Notes: a model not told the origin generated them from the letters alone. Shown: positions 1-11,905, numbered from the stretch's first letter. The stretch is 64,000 nucleotides of DNA from Poecilobothrus nobilitatus (GCA_947095535.1 OX352774.1:267441843-267505842), one strand, 5' to 3'. Numbers and translations: made by a program.

Positions 1-66
1 ATCGGTTAATGTAAATTCACTTATCACCTACAACAAAAAATTTGCTCTTATTCGCTCTTCGCTGTT

Positions 67-990
67 TTGGAAAAAAACAATCTTGACATAATTTGCATGA
101 ATGAAACAAAATTTAAGTCAAGTGAACATATGGTAATTGACAACTACAAATTAATTAGAAGAGATCGCAAAATTAACCTCGACGGCGGAGCTGTTGCCAT
201 AGTCATTAAAAAACACTTTCGCTTTGATATTGTAAATAATAAAACGTTCGGTGAATTTTTATGTATCGAACCATGTATTATAGAATTACAATTAAAGCAA
301 AGAAAAATATTATTTATTATTTCTATTTATGCAACAAATAGAAATTCACATAATTTTTTAACAGAACTAAAAAAAATTTTCTATATTTTAAATTTCAGTA
401 ACTTAAATAATTACTACATTCTATCTGGTGATCTTAATGTCAAACATACTTCATAGCTTAATTCTGTCAACAATGCTAGAGGTATACAATTACACAACTG
501 GTTGCAAAAAAATAAAATAACATATAAAAGCAAATTACTTTCGACGATGCACCTACACTAACACGTGTAAATTTTCATATCGACCTTGCAATTGTAGATG
601 TCAGAATTAATATAGGCTTCTCTCAATCTTATAATAAACTCACCACACTCCCATACGATAGCGACCACAATGCTATTTGTATTCCGTTCTCCATTAATAA
701 CGATCGGAAATTTTATCTGTAGAATTGCCAAATAATAACAATTCCAACTTTTCAAAAGTTAACTGGAATACATTTCAAATAAAGCTAGACCACAATTATA
801 GTAGCAAATATAACTTTAATAATAACAAAATAGTAAATAATAGAAAATTATACAACCAAAACATAGATTATCACCTTCTAAAATTAAATAAAGTAATTTT
901 AAAAACAATGGATGAAGTTATTCCGAGAAGAAAAATTTTAAACAACTTAAATAAATTCTATTTCACAAAATTAAAAATTCTTTTAAACAA
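67..990 (+). pseudogene. LINE endonuclease domain (jockey-type), broken
   Basis: This is the endonuclease half of the element that nicks target DNA. The first open stretch (67-456) has the family pattern LDIICMNETKF, then GGAVAIVIKK, and ends near SGDLNVKH, which matches the GDFN/AKH active-site strand. After a stop the reading resumes with YDSDHNAICIPF at about 645-690, the SDH motif that carries the catalytic Asp-His pair. It then runs into a linker (725-1000) rich in Asn and Lys. At least one stop and one frameshift split it. Reverse transcriptase follows on the same strand. Confidence 0.75.
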
Positions 991-1529
991 AAAAAAATAG
1001 CTTATTGAAAGATATTTACAAAATCAACAGGCATAGGCTTAATTTTTAACCCCAAAATCTACAAATTGTTAAAAGTCTTTTAAATAATATAAGAATTCTT
1101 ATTAAATTCTAAATTCTTATTATTCTTATAGAAATTAATTATTACTGCCAACGCCGACTTCAAAATATCACACCAAAAAATAATTCTAATATGTTCCCAG
1201 AATTAAATAAAATATTCCGTAGTAATAAATACAACCAAATTTCCACTTTACACATAGAACCAAATGACTCTGTATTACTTTCTCAAAATAATATTAATAT
1301 GTACATGCAACTTAAAAAGATCAGCTACAAATAATTATATACTAGAAGATTAAAAAGAAATTTACAATGTGTTAGGATCATATTTAGAAAAACCTCGTAA
1401 AATTCATGTACAAACAAACAGTAGAATACATAACATAATATCAGATAAAGTAAACCAATTCAAGAACAATATTGAACAAATGCATACAAATAACATTTCC
1501 CTTTTTATTTTTAACGATATAAATAATTA

Positions 1530-3347
1530 GTCATCTGAGCAGAGTTGAGAAAATAGCCAATGCACACTTTTGTATCAATATGAGCACCAATATGAGTTTT
1601 TTTCGAAATTGAAAGCTTTAAAAAATAAAACCTCTTCTGATATCGATAATATACCAAACATAGTATTGGAAAATATAATTTGTTTAATAATTTCGAAATA
1701 TATCATCCTGTTCAACAATGGAATAAATAATTCGTATTTTCCGCAAATTTGGAAAACATCGAAAATCATATTCCTAAAAAAACCAGGCAAGAACGAAAAT
1801 AATCCTAGTAACTATAGACCAATTAGTTTAACGCTTAACATTGGTAAAGTTTTGAAACATAAACGATAAAATTATTCATACTATAACCAAACTAACATCT
1901 GACATCTGTTCGTTTATAAATAAAAAATACGGGGTTGGAGCCTGTATGGTAGATCTTGAAAAAGCCTTTAATTCGGTCTGGTTGGATGGTCTAATATATA
2001 AATTGTTATACAAATACAAATTTCCATTCCATTTAATAGCGTTCATGCAGAGCATGTTGTATGACATTGTTGTATTTCCTTATATATAATTCTCAAAACG
2101 CATTAAATAAAATATTTACAATTGAAAACGGCATACTACAAGGCACAGTTAACGCACCGATTCTTTTCTCTATATAGATCTACTACATTTATTAGAGCGA
2201 GTAAAAGGCAATACCTATACACTAGCTTTTGCGGACGATATTATAGTCTATTCGGCGAAGGACACAGTAAGTAGCATAAAATCCAAAGTGCAAAAAATGT
2301 TTAACATCATTTTGAATTATTGCAAAATCTGGATATTAAAAGTGAACTTTAATAAATGTGAAACAGACATAAAAGAAAAATTGGAAAAGTTTTACTATAA
2401 GATAACTAGATAATTCACCTCTTGCCAAGAAAATAGTTGTTAAATATCTCAGAGTTTTTCTACATCGCAATTTGAACTACTCCGAACATATAAAATATAC
2501 AATATGGGATCTCGGTGGCCAAACACCGAGGGAGTGTGGGTTCGAATCACACACACGTCGTAAGAGTTATTCCCCCTTGCGACATTTACAACCACGTCTG
2601 AAAGACTGTAATTTTCTGTTCACATTTATGTGGCAGAAATGCATTAAAAAATATATATACAATTTCCAAAGGAAATAAATCATTCATGGCAGCAAAAAAA
2701 CTCTTTTATAATAAAAATATAAGTAACAGGGTTAAAATATTCTGCTACCAAACACTAATTAGGCCAACACTTGCGTATGGTGTGCTCGTATGGTACAACA
2801 TAAGCGCGAGCTTAATGGAGAAACTACGCAAATTTAAAAAAAAAAGTGTATAAGAGTTTGTATCAATAAAAACCGAAAGCCCGAATCTGACTACAAACAT
2901 TTCTACTCATACAAATATTTGTACAAGGAATCAAACATAAATAGAATAGACAGTTTTATGATAAAACTTGTTCGCAAACATTATGAGAGAGCACAAAACA
3001 CTCCAGAAAATAGTTTTATATCACATATATATTTCCACAAAGAGAAGTACATAAGAAAAACTTTGCACACGGGATTTATTGCCTTTTAGCATTTTATATT
3101 ATTTTCTTGATAAAAATGGTTATATTCAAAACCAAAATCATGTCCTTATATTATTTCGTTATAATAGACGCGCCACATGAAATCAATAGAATATAGCCCG
3201 GGAAATATTATCGGAGTAAATTTGAAATATGACATGTCTATACCCGATAAAGACAAAAAAATAAAAAGAGTTTATTGGTGGTTGGATAACACACATTCAT
3301 CAGAAGTTAAGTACTATAACTACAAATTAGGTTTTAATTTAGGCTAA
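1530..3347 (+). pseudogene. LINE reverse transcriptase and C-terminal domain, broken by SINE
   Basis: The fingers region (1570-1869) contains NYRPISLTLNIGKVL. Palm motif A follows as MVDLEKAFNSVW near 1945-1980, and the catalytic box as FADDIIVYSA near 2228-2257. The thumb and C-terminal part (2690-3347) includes LIRPTLAYGVLVWY and the jockey-like end VYWWLDN. Several stops and frameshifts separate these pieces. The SINE at 2504-2654 splits the thumb region after NYSEHI. All catalytic motifs are visible but cannot be read in one frame. Confidence 0.8.
2504..2654 (+). mobile_element. tRNA-derived SINE (family S1), inserted in LINE
   Basis: The sequence follows the full copy at 19492-19689: CTCGGTGGCC, a tRNA-like B box GTTCGAATCAC, then CGTCGTAAGAG, CCCCCTTGCGAC, and a TTATGTGGCAGAAATGCA end. 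Most of the A box and part of the head are deleted. The 9-bp direct repeat ATATACAAT flanks it (2495-2503 and 2655-2663), as expected for LINE-assisted integration. It interrupts the reverse transcriptase of the host LINE. Confidence 0.85.
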
Positions 3348-4422
3348 GTAACTCAATTTAGGATAAGTAGGGTACGTAAGGCATAGGTTAAGTTGTTTTT
3401 ATTATAACAATCAGAAACCGAACAGAAATTTTTACAACATAAAAAAAAGAAGAATAAAATATTATTTTGATTCAAATATTATTTTGAAAATTAAATTAAG
3501 AATTAGATACAAAACTAATTTTATTTAATGTAAAATTTTATTTAAATGCAATTAATTTAAATGTTAATATAAAAAAACACAAGCGAAGATGCCGTTTTTT
3601 ATAAACTTTTTCTAGGCTAGGATATGTTTAAGATTGTATTTAAAGGGTTATTAATTAAATAAAAATAAAAAAAAATGCGAAAAATATTGGAAAAAATAAT
3701 ATACAATATAATGATGTAAAAAATAATATATGCCTACATCTTTATGTTTCGTCCTCTAAGTACATATTCTGGAAAAAGCGTATAACAACGCGATAATCAA
3801 CTAAAAATCACTTAAATATTTCATATAGGTACTTAAAATTCATATTTAATGTCATGTAAAAAGGGAACAATTATAAAATAATTTATATCTATTATGCTTT
3901 TATTGATGTAAGAAAATTATTTACATTTTATTATTTATATTATTGATTTATATAAAATTATTTATTTAATAATAATTATTCATCATTTATAAATAATATT
4001 TTCTGTTTTTAATTTTTATTTGCTAACTTTTTTTCAAAATTAAAATTGTTATTAAAATTTGTTTTCTCGACTTTTTTGTTGCCTCAACTGTACCATATTT
4101 ATTGTCTCTTTAAAAGTTGTTTCAAAAAGCTTTTATAGTAGTACAGAAAATGGAAGTTTTTTTTTTAAAAAGGTAATTTTATATTCTAAATATTAATATA
4201 TCAAAAGATCCGCGACCGATTGAATTTTATGTCCACCTTTGAATGAAATTCAAAAAAATTTATAATTTTTTAGTTATAAGCATTTTACAAAATCTCCTAT
4301 TTTACAAAGCTCCATAAGAATACCTGTACATTTTTCTAAATTTTTTCAAAAATTAGCCTCCTAAAACGCTTTCGCTCTTTTCATGTCATGCCCTGAAAAA
4401 ACTATTGTCACCTGGCGTTAAA
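3348..4422. other. AT-rich non-coding stretch
   Basis: I see no open frame with recognisable content, only A/T-rich sequence with ATTTAT runs. This is probably degraded repeat or 3' flank of the upstream LINE. Confidence 0.5.
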
Positions 4423-4640
4423 CCGAGACTCACATCAATTATCAGGTCATAAAGTGCCGAGAGTAAAAGCTTAATAAGGGGCCAGCATTTAACAAATTTA
4501 CCCGCCTTATGGGAAAAAATAGGGGGCCGACTATAAATCTTGAAATAACACAAAAAGCATTTACTTTATTCAATTTGATCCAAAGAGAAAATTAAAGTCG
4601 CATCTTTTTTACGTAATTCATTAAATTAAAATATTTTAAA
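4423..4640 (+). repeat. R1 dispersed repeat, partial copy 1
   Basis: This begins CGAGACTCACATCAATTATC. It carries the R1 core (GAGAGTAAAAGCTTAATAAG, GGGGCCAGC, AATAGGGGGCCGACTATAAA, AAAGTCGCATC) found again near 11110, 14390 and 15665. There is no reading frame. Only the core is present here, without the long inverted repeat of the larger copies. Confidence 0.8.
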
Positions 4641-5062
4641 GTAATTAAATTATTTAAATAAAAACAAATTTAATACAATTTTACTAGTTTTTCTATTTAC
4701 TTTAAAAATATAAAAATAAAAAAAAAAAAAAGGAAAAACAAAAACAATATTAGGTGACATCTGTTCGTCTTAAAGTAAAACATTGGTTCCGATTCCAGTT
4801 TCGATAGGTCGAGGCGTCATCGATAAAATAACGTAAGTTGGCAATCTATTAATGGTATATCTTATCTGTAGCAACTAGTACTCACCCGCTAGAAAAGAAA
4901 TTTAAACGAAGAAAGATTATACCCCTATCAAAATTTGACAGTTTCAAGAAAAATATTTGACATTTATATAACGTCATAAAATATTAAAGGTGTGTTTATT
5001 TTATTTACTGCAAAGTCAAGGAGTATAAATTTAAATTATAGCTTAACTTTTTAAAACTTAAA

Positions 5063-5237
5063 GATTTTTCTTCTAGTTCTGAGGAAGAAGAGTTAGGAAT
5101 TTGTCTGGTTCTCGCTGGATATATACATCATATGCATCATTTCCATAATACCAAAAAAAAAAGTAAAAAGTTGGATAAATCCTTATCTAAAGGAAAGAAA
5201 TAGTGAAACTTATTTCCTTCTAAGTTTGGGCGCATAG
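5063..5237 (+). pseudogene. Harbinger-type transposase, N-terminal fragment
   Basis: The plus-strand reading gives FSSSSEEEELGICLVLAG, then a poly-Lys run. After one frameshift in the A-run near 5150-5170 it gives WINPYLKERNSETYFL. PIF/Harbinger transposases commonly start with an acidic Ser/Glu stretch, then a basic stretch and a W-(V/I)-x-P-x-L-K-x-R segment, so order and spacing fit. Nothing downstream continues the DDE domain. It is an isolated dead fragment and the assignment is moderately secure. Confidence 0.5.
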
Positions 5238-5287
5238 TATTTTATTTGCATAGTTACTGATAGTTAAATTCCACAATATGCCTTACT

Positions 5288-5503
5288 TTAACTAAATAAA
5301 TTAGTTAACTTTCTCTTTACTTCGTGATTTATGGTAGCTACCTTCAGATTTGTATTTTTCACCTTCAAAGTAGAATTATCTTCAACATTAATTTCTTTAA
5401 TTTCGTCGAATTTCAAATACTCTTGAAAGTCATGACCATAGTCCTCCTCTCCTTTATTTATTGTGACATTCAAAATTGAACAGCTCGAAACATATCTATT
5501 CAA
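5288..5503 (-). CDS. Unrecognised short ORF
   Basis: A 71-residue frame is richer in acidic residues (EEDYGHDFQEY, KFDEIKEINVEDN) than chance translation of this AT-rich DNA. I do not recognise a family. It lies just downstream of the Harbinger fragment on the opposite strand and could be an exon of an unrecognised gene or chance. No splice structure was confirmed. Confidence 0.15.
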   Translation of the reverse strand: MNRYVSSCSILNVTINKGEEDYGHDFQEYLKFDEIKEINVEDNSTLKVKNTNLKVATINHEVKRKLTNLFS

Positions 5504-5724
5504 AATGGCATTTGCTAGAAAAATAAAAATTTATCCACGGTAGTTAAATCTTAAAAAAAAAAGCAGCAGTACTTTTAACTAGTTGAAAGACTTTTTTTCT
5601 AGCAGCTGAGTTTTGCAGCAGGTGCGTACTTCTTGCTGCAAAAATTTTAGATTAGACAAATACGAGAAAAATTTTGACAGAAATTCCATACAAAATTTTT
5701 TTTCTAGCAGCTGAAAACTAGTTA

Positions 5725-5939
5725 GATTTATTGAGTAAAAATTTGTTTTTTATTTATACTTTTTGTCCACAAAATAATTTTATTAATATTTTATTTTTAT
5801 AATTTTTAAAATATTATATTTATTTATTATAAAGCCTATACATATATATTTCGGCATCACTGCCACCATCAGGGCGAATACAATTTAATACTATTAAGTA
5901 TTAAGTATAAATAAAAAACAATTTTTTACTCAATAAATC
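5725..5939. mobile_element. MITE with ~38-bp terminal inverted repeats and TA target site
   Basis: The left end begins GATTTATTGAGTAAAAA and continues through TTTTTTATTTATACTT. The right end is its reverse complement over about 38 bases with one mismatch. TA dinucleotides flank both ends (5723-5724 and 5940-5941). The 215-bp length, lack of coding capacity and TA flanks fit a Tc1/mariner-type miniature element. The near-identity of the arms suggests fairly recent movement. Confidence 0.8.
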
Positions 5940-6051
5940 TAATAAAGATGTTCCACAAACTTACGGTTGAAAAAATTCAAGGATATGAAAATTAGTTGCT
6001 TACCAAGCTCAGGGAAAAATTTTTTTTCCAAGTTTTGTAAAAAAATATGAC

Positions 6052-6200
6052 CTATAATGTATGAATATATTGTGTAGATAATATATTTATCTTCAGAAAG
6101 AACAGAAAGAAATATTATGTATGTATGTATGAAGATATTGTGTATATATTATATTTATTTTCAGAAGGATCAGAAAGAAACATTTGTATGTATGATTCTG
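6052..6200 (+). repeat. Two-copy tandem repeat, about 70 bp
   Basis: The motifs AATATATTGTGTAGATAATA with TATCTTCAGAAAGAACAG recur as GATATTGTGTATATATTATA with TTTTCAGAAGGATCAG, one unit downstream. The open frame at 6125-6313 is a by-product of this AT-rich repeat. The rest of 5940-6540 holds nothing recognisable. Confidence 0.6.
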
Positions 6201-6544
6201 ATTCTGAAAAAAGATTTCTGTATGAGTTAGTTCTTTCAGAAAATACTTTTTATAATTTTTTATTTTATATGATGTGTCCTACATTCCAGAATATATTTTT
6301 CGTGATTGTGTAGGAGAAAATTTAATAACTCATAGTACACTGTTGTAAGACACCTTTATTTGAAATGAAATATGAACAATGTATTATGTAAAAATTACAA
6401 GTCCACTACAAGTCAGCGGCCTCACGAGCGGTACAAAAGGCCATATTTAACATGACGCCAATGTAATAATGACTCATACTGTAATAATTTAAATAAGTAA
6501 AAAAGAAAAAAAATAAAATAATGAAAAATTGAACTATTCGCATC

Positions 6545-7440
6545 TATGTTTCACCTTTCTCAACTTTTCCAAAATCCGACTAGGATTCCAGATTGTATTG
6601 ATTAAGAAAGTCACCTCTTGGATCTGTTCCTGACCAAACACCCTGAAAAATATGTGGTTTCAGTTAGTTGCCCCCAGGTTGGGTCCGATCATTATTTGGT
6701 TAAAACAAGGTTCCAGCTGGACGCAGTCACCAATCGAAGGAGTCATCACTAAAAATTAGTTATAGTTATGCGAACTGGGATGGGCTTTTCAAATCCTTCG
6801 ATTGGTCATTGAGCTTCCACAATGAGAATGTCAACTTTGCTGCAAATGCGATTTGTGAAACTATTTTACTTGGAATAGGTTATTTATACCTCACTCCATG
6901 AGAACTATTAAACGGAAGTCCAAATCTTGGTTTAATCGCATATGCAGCGAAGCTATTCTTAAAAAGAAGGAGGCTTTTAAGTTGTATCAAAACAATAGGT
7001 CGAAGGCTCTCAGGTCAGACTATTTAGTGGTTCGGAACAGATGCAAGAGAGTTATCAACAAGCAAAAATTCTTATTCACATTAAGGTTGAAACGTAAACT
7101 TATCCACATGCCAAAGAATAGCAAATCCTTTTGGACTTTTGCAAAAAGTTTAACAGAGGATGTTAGGGGTCCTATTTTCCTCTGCTTGTTGGTGTTAATA
7201 ATAGAATTGTATCAGATTCCAAAGAGAAAACGAACTTGTTTGTCAAGCATTTCGATTTCAACTTGACACTGCCTCAGTTTACTCTAAAGCCACCATCCGC
7301 CCCGGAAGTTGACTATTCCTTCGGTAAAATTTACTTTACTTAGGACGACAGCAGTAATGAAAATCTTGAAAAATCTTGATACAAAAAAAATCAGCCGGTT
7401 CAGATGGTAATACTACCATGGTTCTTTAAAATATTAAGGA
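6545..7440 (+). mobile_element. LINE A, 5' half: endonuclease C-terminus and linker, decayed
   Basis: Translation gives the endonuclease end (GSDHYLVKTRF near 6680-6715). A linker with WDGLFKSFDWSLSF and KSWFNRICSEA follows, then RSDYLVVRNRCKRVINKQKF (6898-7266). It reaches KSAGSDGN, the lead-in to reverse transcriptase, and is then cut by LINE B. The same linker family is at 51545-52130 ([26 protein letters not shown]). The second half of this element resumes at 9157. Stops and frameshifts are frequent. Confidence 0.75.
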
Positions 7441-7515
7441 TATATACTACCATGGTCCTTAAAAGGTCGTTCTTAAAGGATAATATACTACCATCGTCCT
7501 TAAAAGGTCGTTCCA
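7409..7515 (+). repeat. Short imperfect tandem repeat at LINE B insertion junction
   Basis: ATACTACCATGGTTCTT, ATACTACCATGGTCCTTAAA and ATACTACCATCGTCCTTAAA follow one another. The last two share CCTTAAAAGGTCGTTC, which is also the first readable part of LINE B (LKGRS). It looks like repeated junction sequence made when the truncated LINE B inserted. Confidence 0.6.
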
Positions 7516-9156
7516 CTACAACGAACCTTATATTATACACATCTGAAATTCTGAATGAAATTGAGAAAGGATATCAAGTTGATGCAATTTACACTGATTT
7601 TAGCAAAGCATTCGATCGTGTAGATCACTACACTTTGCTAAATAAACTTGCAACTTTTGGTATATCGGGTTCTTTTCGTGCTTGGACCCAAAACGTTAAA
7701 TATCAAGGTATATTGTCCAATATAATCGAGGTTATTTCTGGTGTACCTCAAGGTAGCCATTTAGGGTCACTTTTATTCAATATATTTATTTCCGATCTTT
7801 CAGAATATTAGGGTGCCATACCTCACATAGCGTTTGCTGACGACCTAAAAATATATCAAGTCGTAAATGACAGTTCTGACACAGGTTTACTTCAAACAAG
7901 CTTATCATCATTACATGATTCGTGTACAACCAACAAATTAGAGCTTAATATACAGAAATGCAAGGTTATCAGTTTTACCCATAAACGTTCTTGTTTACTG
8001 TACGACTACAGAATAGATAATCTAATACTTGAAAGGGTTTTTAGTATTATTAATCTTGGAATTGTACTTGATAATAAACTTACCTTTAATCTGCACTATG
8101 ACCACTTAATTTCAAGAGCAAATAAAATGTTAGGTTTCATTAAGAGAAGAGCTAAAGAATTTAGTGAATTAGCTGTGACAAAAACTCTATATTGTTCGCT
8201 AGTTCGTTCTATATTAGAATACGGTAGCATTATATGGGATCCAGCTTTTCAGGTTCATTCTAACAAAATTGAGTCAGTTCAAAAACAGTTTCTTCTATTT
8301 GCATTAAGAAACCAATATAAGCCTTCAGAATTTTTAAATCTTCCTAGCTACACAACAAGACTTAAATTCTTAAACATGCTCCCCTTGCCCTCACGTAGAC
8401 AAATATTTTCATCATGTGTTACTTTTGACATTCTAAATAATAATATTGCTATCCAATCTCTTAATTACAAATTTAGACTTAATGCTAGAGTTAGACAAAC
8501 AAGTTACACGAAATTTTTAGTGGAATATAAACACAGTACAGAATACGGAAGAAATGAACCGATAAACAGATGTTGTATTACATTCAATAAAATCAGTTAT
8601 CTCTATTCTTCAACAATTTGCAGAAATACCTTCAAAAACACTTTACATCAACACTTTTCCAATTTACTGACCTCAGACAATTAATTCTAACCAATTCATA
8701 AATATACTTTTCATAAATTTATTCAAATGTATAATTTTTTTTTTTGTATTAATTTTCATAGAAAAGTTTTTGTAATTTAATTTCATAATTATGTTCATAC
8801 ATTCATAATTCTACATTAAGTATTTAAAGCATATTTTAATTATGTCATCAAGTTTTATTTTAATTTTTTTTCTTTTTAGTGGTACTGTTTATTGTTTACA
8901 TACTTACATATCATTAAAAATTATAAAGTTTACTTGAAAATTTAAGTTTTTATGTAGGTAATCAAATTTTGTATTGTATAACTTCTATTTTTAAGTCAGA
9001 AATATATTTTTATTATTATACATATTAATTAGTCATTAAGAATTGCAATCATATTTTCAATATCAATGTTATAATGTCTGTTATTTTTTGTCTTTTTTTC
9101 TATTTTTAAATATGTACATACCTTGTTTTGGTAATTACAATAAAATAAAATAATAC
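7490..9156 (+). mobile_element. LINE B, 5'-truncated, inserted in LINE A
   Basis: The element starts inside reverse transcriptase at LKGRSTTTNL. It runs through the palm and thumb to a C-terminus ending at 8684, then an AT-rich 3' region to AATAAAATAAAATAA at about 9141-9156. LINE A coding resumes directly after that. This is a 5'-truncated insertion ending in an A-rich simple tail. The C-terminal part (MLGFIKRRAKEF, LEYGSIIWDP, IESVQKQFLLFALR) resembles the minus-strand LINE at 35.5-39.2 kb (MLGFIKRWSKD, LEYGSQVWSP, IESVQQNFLRFALH). The two belong to one CR1/jockey-like lineage. Confidence 0.75.
7491..8684 (+). pseudogene. LINE B reverse transcriptase, nearly intact C-terminal two thirds
   Basis: The catalytic palm is clear: IYTDFSKAFDRVDH (motif A, 7590-7630), SGVPQGSHLGSLLF (motif B, 7738-7780) and FADDLKIYQ (motif C, about 7830-7860). 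A TAG at 7809-7811 interrupts the frame between B and C. From 8127 a clean 185-residue frame covers the thumb and C-terminus to TAA. The fingers and the endonuclease are missing. The copy cannot make an active enzyme but is less decayed than its host LINE. Confidence 0.8.
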
Positions 9157-10560
9157 CTATTCAAGTATTTCAAAACTCTGCTTAAGCTTTTCTACCTTTG
9201 CTTTACTTCGCGTATTCATCCTACCCAATGGAAGGTTGCGCATGTTTTCCCAATTCCAAAAAAAGGTAATAAAAGCCCGCCCTATTGCTATAACCTCGTT
9301 TCTTTCCAAGTAATGGAAAAGATTGTAGAGCAGAAGTTTTTGAAATATCTGGATCACAGGGGTCTGCTTCATGATCGACAATGCGGGTTCAGAGCCCGAC
9401 GTTCAACTGGTGATCTCATGACTTACCTTTGCGAAAGGCTGAGTATAGGTCTTTACCATTCTGGTGAGTGTGATGTGGTGGCTCTGGATATTTCTAAAGC
9501 TTTTAACCGAGTTTGGCATGGGTCTTTACTAGCAAAATGCAAAGCATTAGCTTTAGGTAGTGTATTTTTTAAAATGGATTGGGGATTTCCTTTCGAATCG
9601 AACGATTCGGGTACTTATCGATGGATATACATCTGATAATTTTATAATAAATGCTGGTGTACCTCAGGGATCGCACTCTTTTCTTAATATTTATGTCTTA
9701 ATATATCAATGACCTACTTTCAATAACCTTCAATCCAATCTATAGTTTCGCGGATGACAGCACTCGTATAGCTACCTATGAATTTCATAGCCGCTGTAAC
9801 ATTAATCATCAAACCAATAGAACAACAAAAAAATTCACTATCAGTGAGCTAAATAAAGATTTTGCCAACATCCAAAAGTGCGGTGAAGCCAAACAAAGTT
9901 AACTCAACATCAAAAAAACACAATTCTGTTAAATCTCGCGTAAAATAGCAACTACTATAGCCAACCTGACATTCCAAGGAGAAGCTCTGCACCATTCAAA
10001 ATATTTAAGCAATCTGGGCATCGAGTTAAATCCAAAATTGACTTGGTCAAATCATATTTTTGGTATAGCTAAAGATGCTGCTAAATGTCTGTGTTTCTTG
10101 TACCGATGTAAAGCTTACTTTTCTTCAACCCACCTTTTCAATATCTATAAAATGTACATTAGCCCGAAAATGGCGTACAATGCACATATTTGGGATGGAG
10201 CTCTCCAAACAGCGCCGGATTATCTCGACAAAGTGCAAAACAGAGCTATTCCACTTATTGGCGACCCCAGTGTTACCTCAACGTTCACTCCACTCTGTCA
10301 TCGCCGTACTGTCGGGTCATTGACCGTTTTATAAATACCTTGTAGGGGTGAAGCGGGGGTAAAGCAATAAAAAAATTGATGTCTCCATTCAAAGTTTTCC
10401 AATGTGAAATAAGGAGTGCGGCAGATGCCCACCCCTGTCGAATTGTCAAGATGGCGTAACACTGCATTCGTAAATTCGTTTGTTATGCACACGTTGCGTT
10501 TATGGAACCTTATGCCTGCGCATGTGTTTTCAAAAGTTGGTGATCTATATAAAGAAATTT
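9157..10560 (+). mobile_element. LINE A, 3' half: reverse transcriptase and C-terminus
   Basis: The readings continue LINE A: PIAITSFLSKVMEKIVEQ, then CGFRARRSTGDLMTYL, DISKAFNRVWHGSLL (palm A), INDLLSITFNP-like sequence and SFADDST near 9745-9770 (catalytic box). They continue into [19 protein letters not shown] and ISPKMAYNAHIWDGA (10038-10334). The [10 protein letters not shown] thumb matches the element at 52157-52384, so both are one family. Multiple frameshifts make it dead. The 3' tail is unclear, and the AT-rich region after 10560 shows no poly-A junction I could fix. Confidence 0.8.
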
Positions 10561-11103
10561 AAGAAAAAGATCCTTCTTCAAAATAACTCAAATTTTAACT
10601 CAAAAAAAAACAGGATTTGCACTTTTTTTAAAAAAAATTTGTAAACAAGAATTTGTATGAGAATGGACATCTTATTTGTGTATAATGTATACATATATTA
10701 TCTTTGGTAGGAGCATTCGGTTATTTTTTAAATTTTGTTTAAAAGCTTTTGAAAATAACCTAAATTTATTCAAAAGTTTTGTACGTAATGGGTAAGTAAT
10801 TTTAAAATCATACTGAGTTTTTATATTTTTAAATTTATTTAAATAAATTAAAATTTATATAAAAGTAAAATTTAGAATTTTTTCTTAATGGGTAAAAATT
10901 AATTTTAAGTTCGTACTTTTAAGCAATATTAATCTCTATCTCTACATTATTACATTAATATCTCTACACTGAATAAAGAAAAATTAAAACTGTGTAGTGT
11001 TTAGTCAAGTGTAGTGTATTATATTTTAATATAGATATTCTTGTAGTTGCTTTTCAGTTTTTTTTGTTGTTAGTTTCATAATTTGTTATTTTGATTTTGT
11101 TGG
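10561..11103. other. AT-rich non-coding stretch
   Basis: No recognisable gene or repeat is visible. It separates LINE A from the next R1 copy. Confidence 0.5.
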
Positions 11104-11905
11104 TTTACATTATCAGGCCATGAAGTGCAGAGAGTAAAAGCTTAATAGGGGGCCAGCTTTTAACAAATTTACACGCAGTCTTATGGAAAAAAATAGGGGG
11201 CTGACTATAAATCTTGAAATAACACAAAAACCATTTACTTTATTCAATTTGGTCCAAAGAGAAAATTAAAGTCGCATCTTTTTTACATAATTCATTAAAG
11301 AAAAATATTTTAAAATATAATATTTTCATTCATAAATATGCATTTAAAAAATTGTCTTCCTTTAAATTTTTTATTTTAAAAGCTTCTTAAGATAAATTGC
11401 CTCAATATCGTTATAGTATACGTCCAGACTACTTTCATACTTTAAAATTTTGTACACGCTTATATGCCTATAATCGAGACTAACATCAATTATGAAATAT
11501 TCATACGCGCGATACGGGAGAATCGATTGCAATTCTCTCACAACTACATTCATGTGTTTTCAGTTTTCAGTTCTTGGCCTTGGCCTAAGTAAACAGGTCA
11601 AGAACTGAAAACACATGAATGTAGTTGTGAGAGAATTGCAATCGATTTTCACGTATCGCGCGTATTAATAATTTCATCATTGATATGAGCGGATGTGAGT
11701 CTCGATTATAACCATATAGTTGTTGAAAGATACCGTGTTATAAGTTATTGTAATATTTAGATAAAGAAATAATCTAAGTTGTCGGTGATTGTTGAAATTT
11801 AATAAAATCAAAAGAACAAAAATTAAAAAATAATTACTGAATAATTATTGAATTGAAGGATAATTTTTGACAGAATTATGTAAAGAAAACATAAACAAAG
11901 GAAGA
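11104..11905 (+). repeat. R1 repeat copy 2, with long inverted repeat
   Basis: The R1 core (GAGAGTAAAAGCTTAATAG to AAAGTCGCATC) is followed by about 130 bp of common sequence and then an inverted repeat of about 120-130 bases per arm. The left arm passes ATAATCGAGACTAACATC, CGCGATACGGGAGAATCG, CAATTCTCTCACAACTACAT and TTTTCAGTTCTTGGCC. The right arm (11590-11720) is its reverse complement, ending GTGAGTCTCGATTATAACC. About 200 bp of AT-rich tail follow. The small frame at 11371-11553 is inside the fold-back. No transposase is visible, so this is a fold-back or non-autonomous element of unknown class. Confidence 0.8.

Larger units (their letters stand above)
1..3347 (+). mobile_element. Jockey-type non-LTR retrotransposon, decayed, 5' end outside window
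   Basis: The translated pieces run in the order of a jockey-clade ORF2: AP-like endonuclease, reverse transcriptase, then a C-terminal region. The C-terminus ends in a jockey-like stretch (IPDKDKK then VYWWLDN) before a TAA at 3345-3347. Frameshifts and stops break the frame several times, so the copy is dead. A tRNA-derived SINE sits inside it at 2504-2654. No poly-A tail or target duplication is clear at the 3' side. The clade call rests on motif recognition by eye. Confidence 0.8.
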
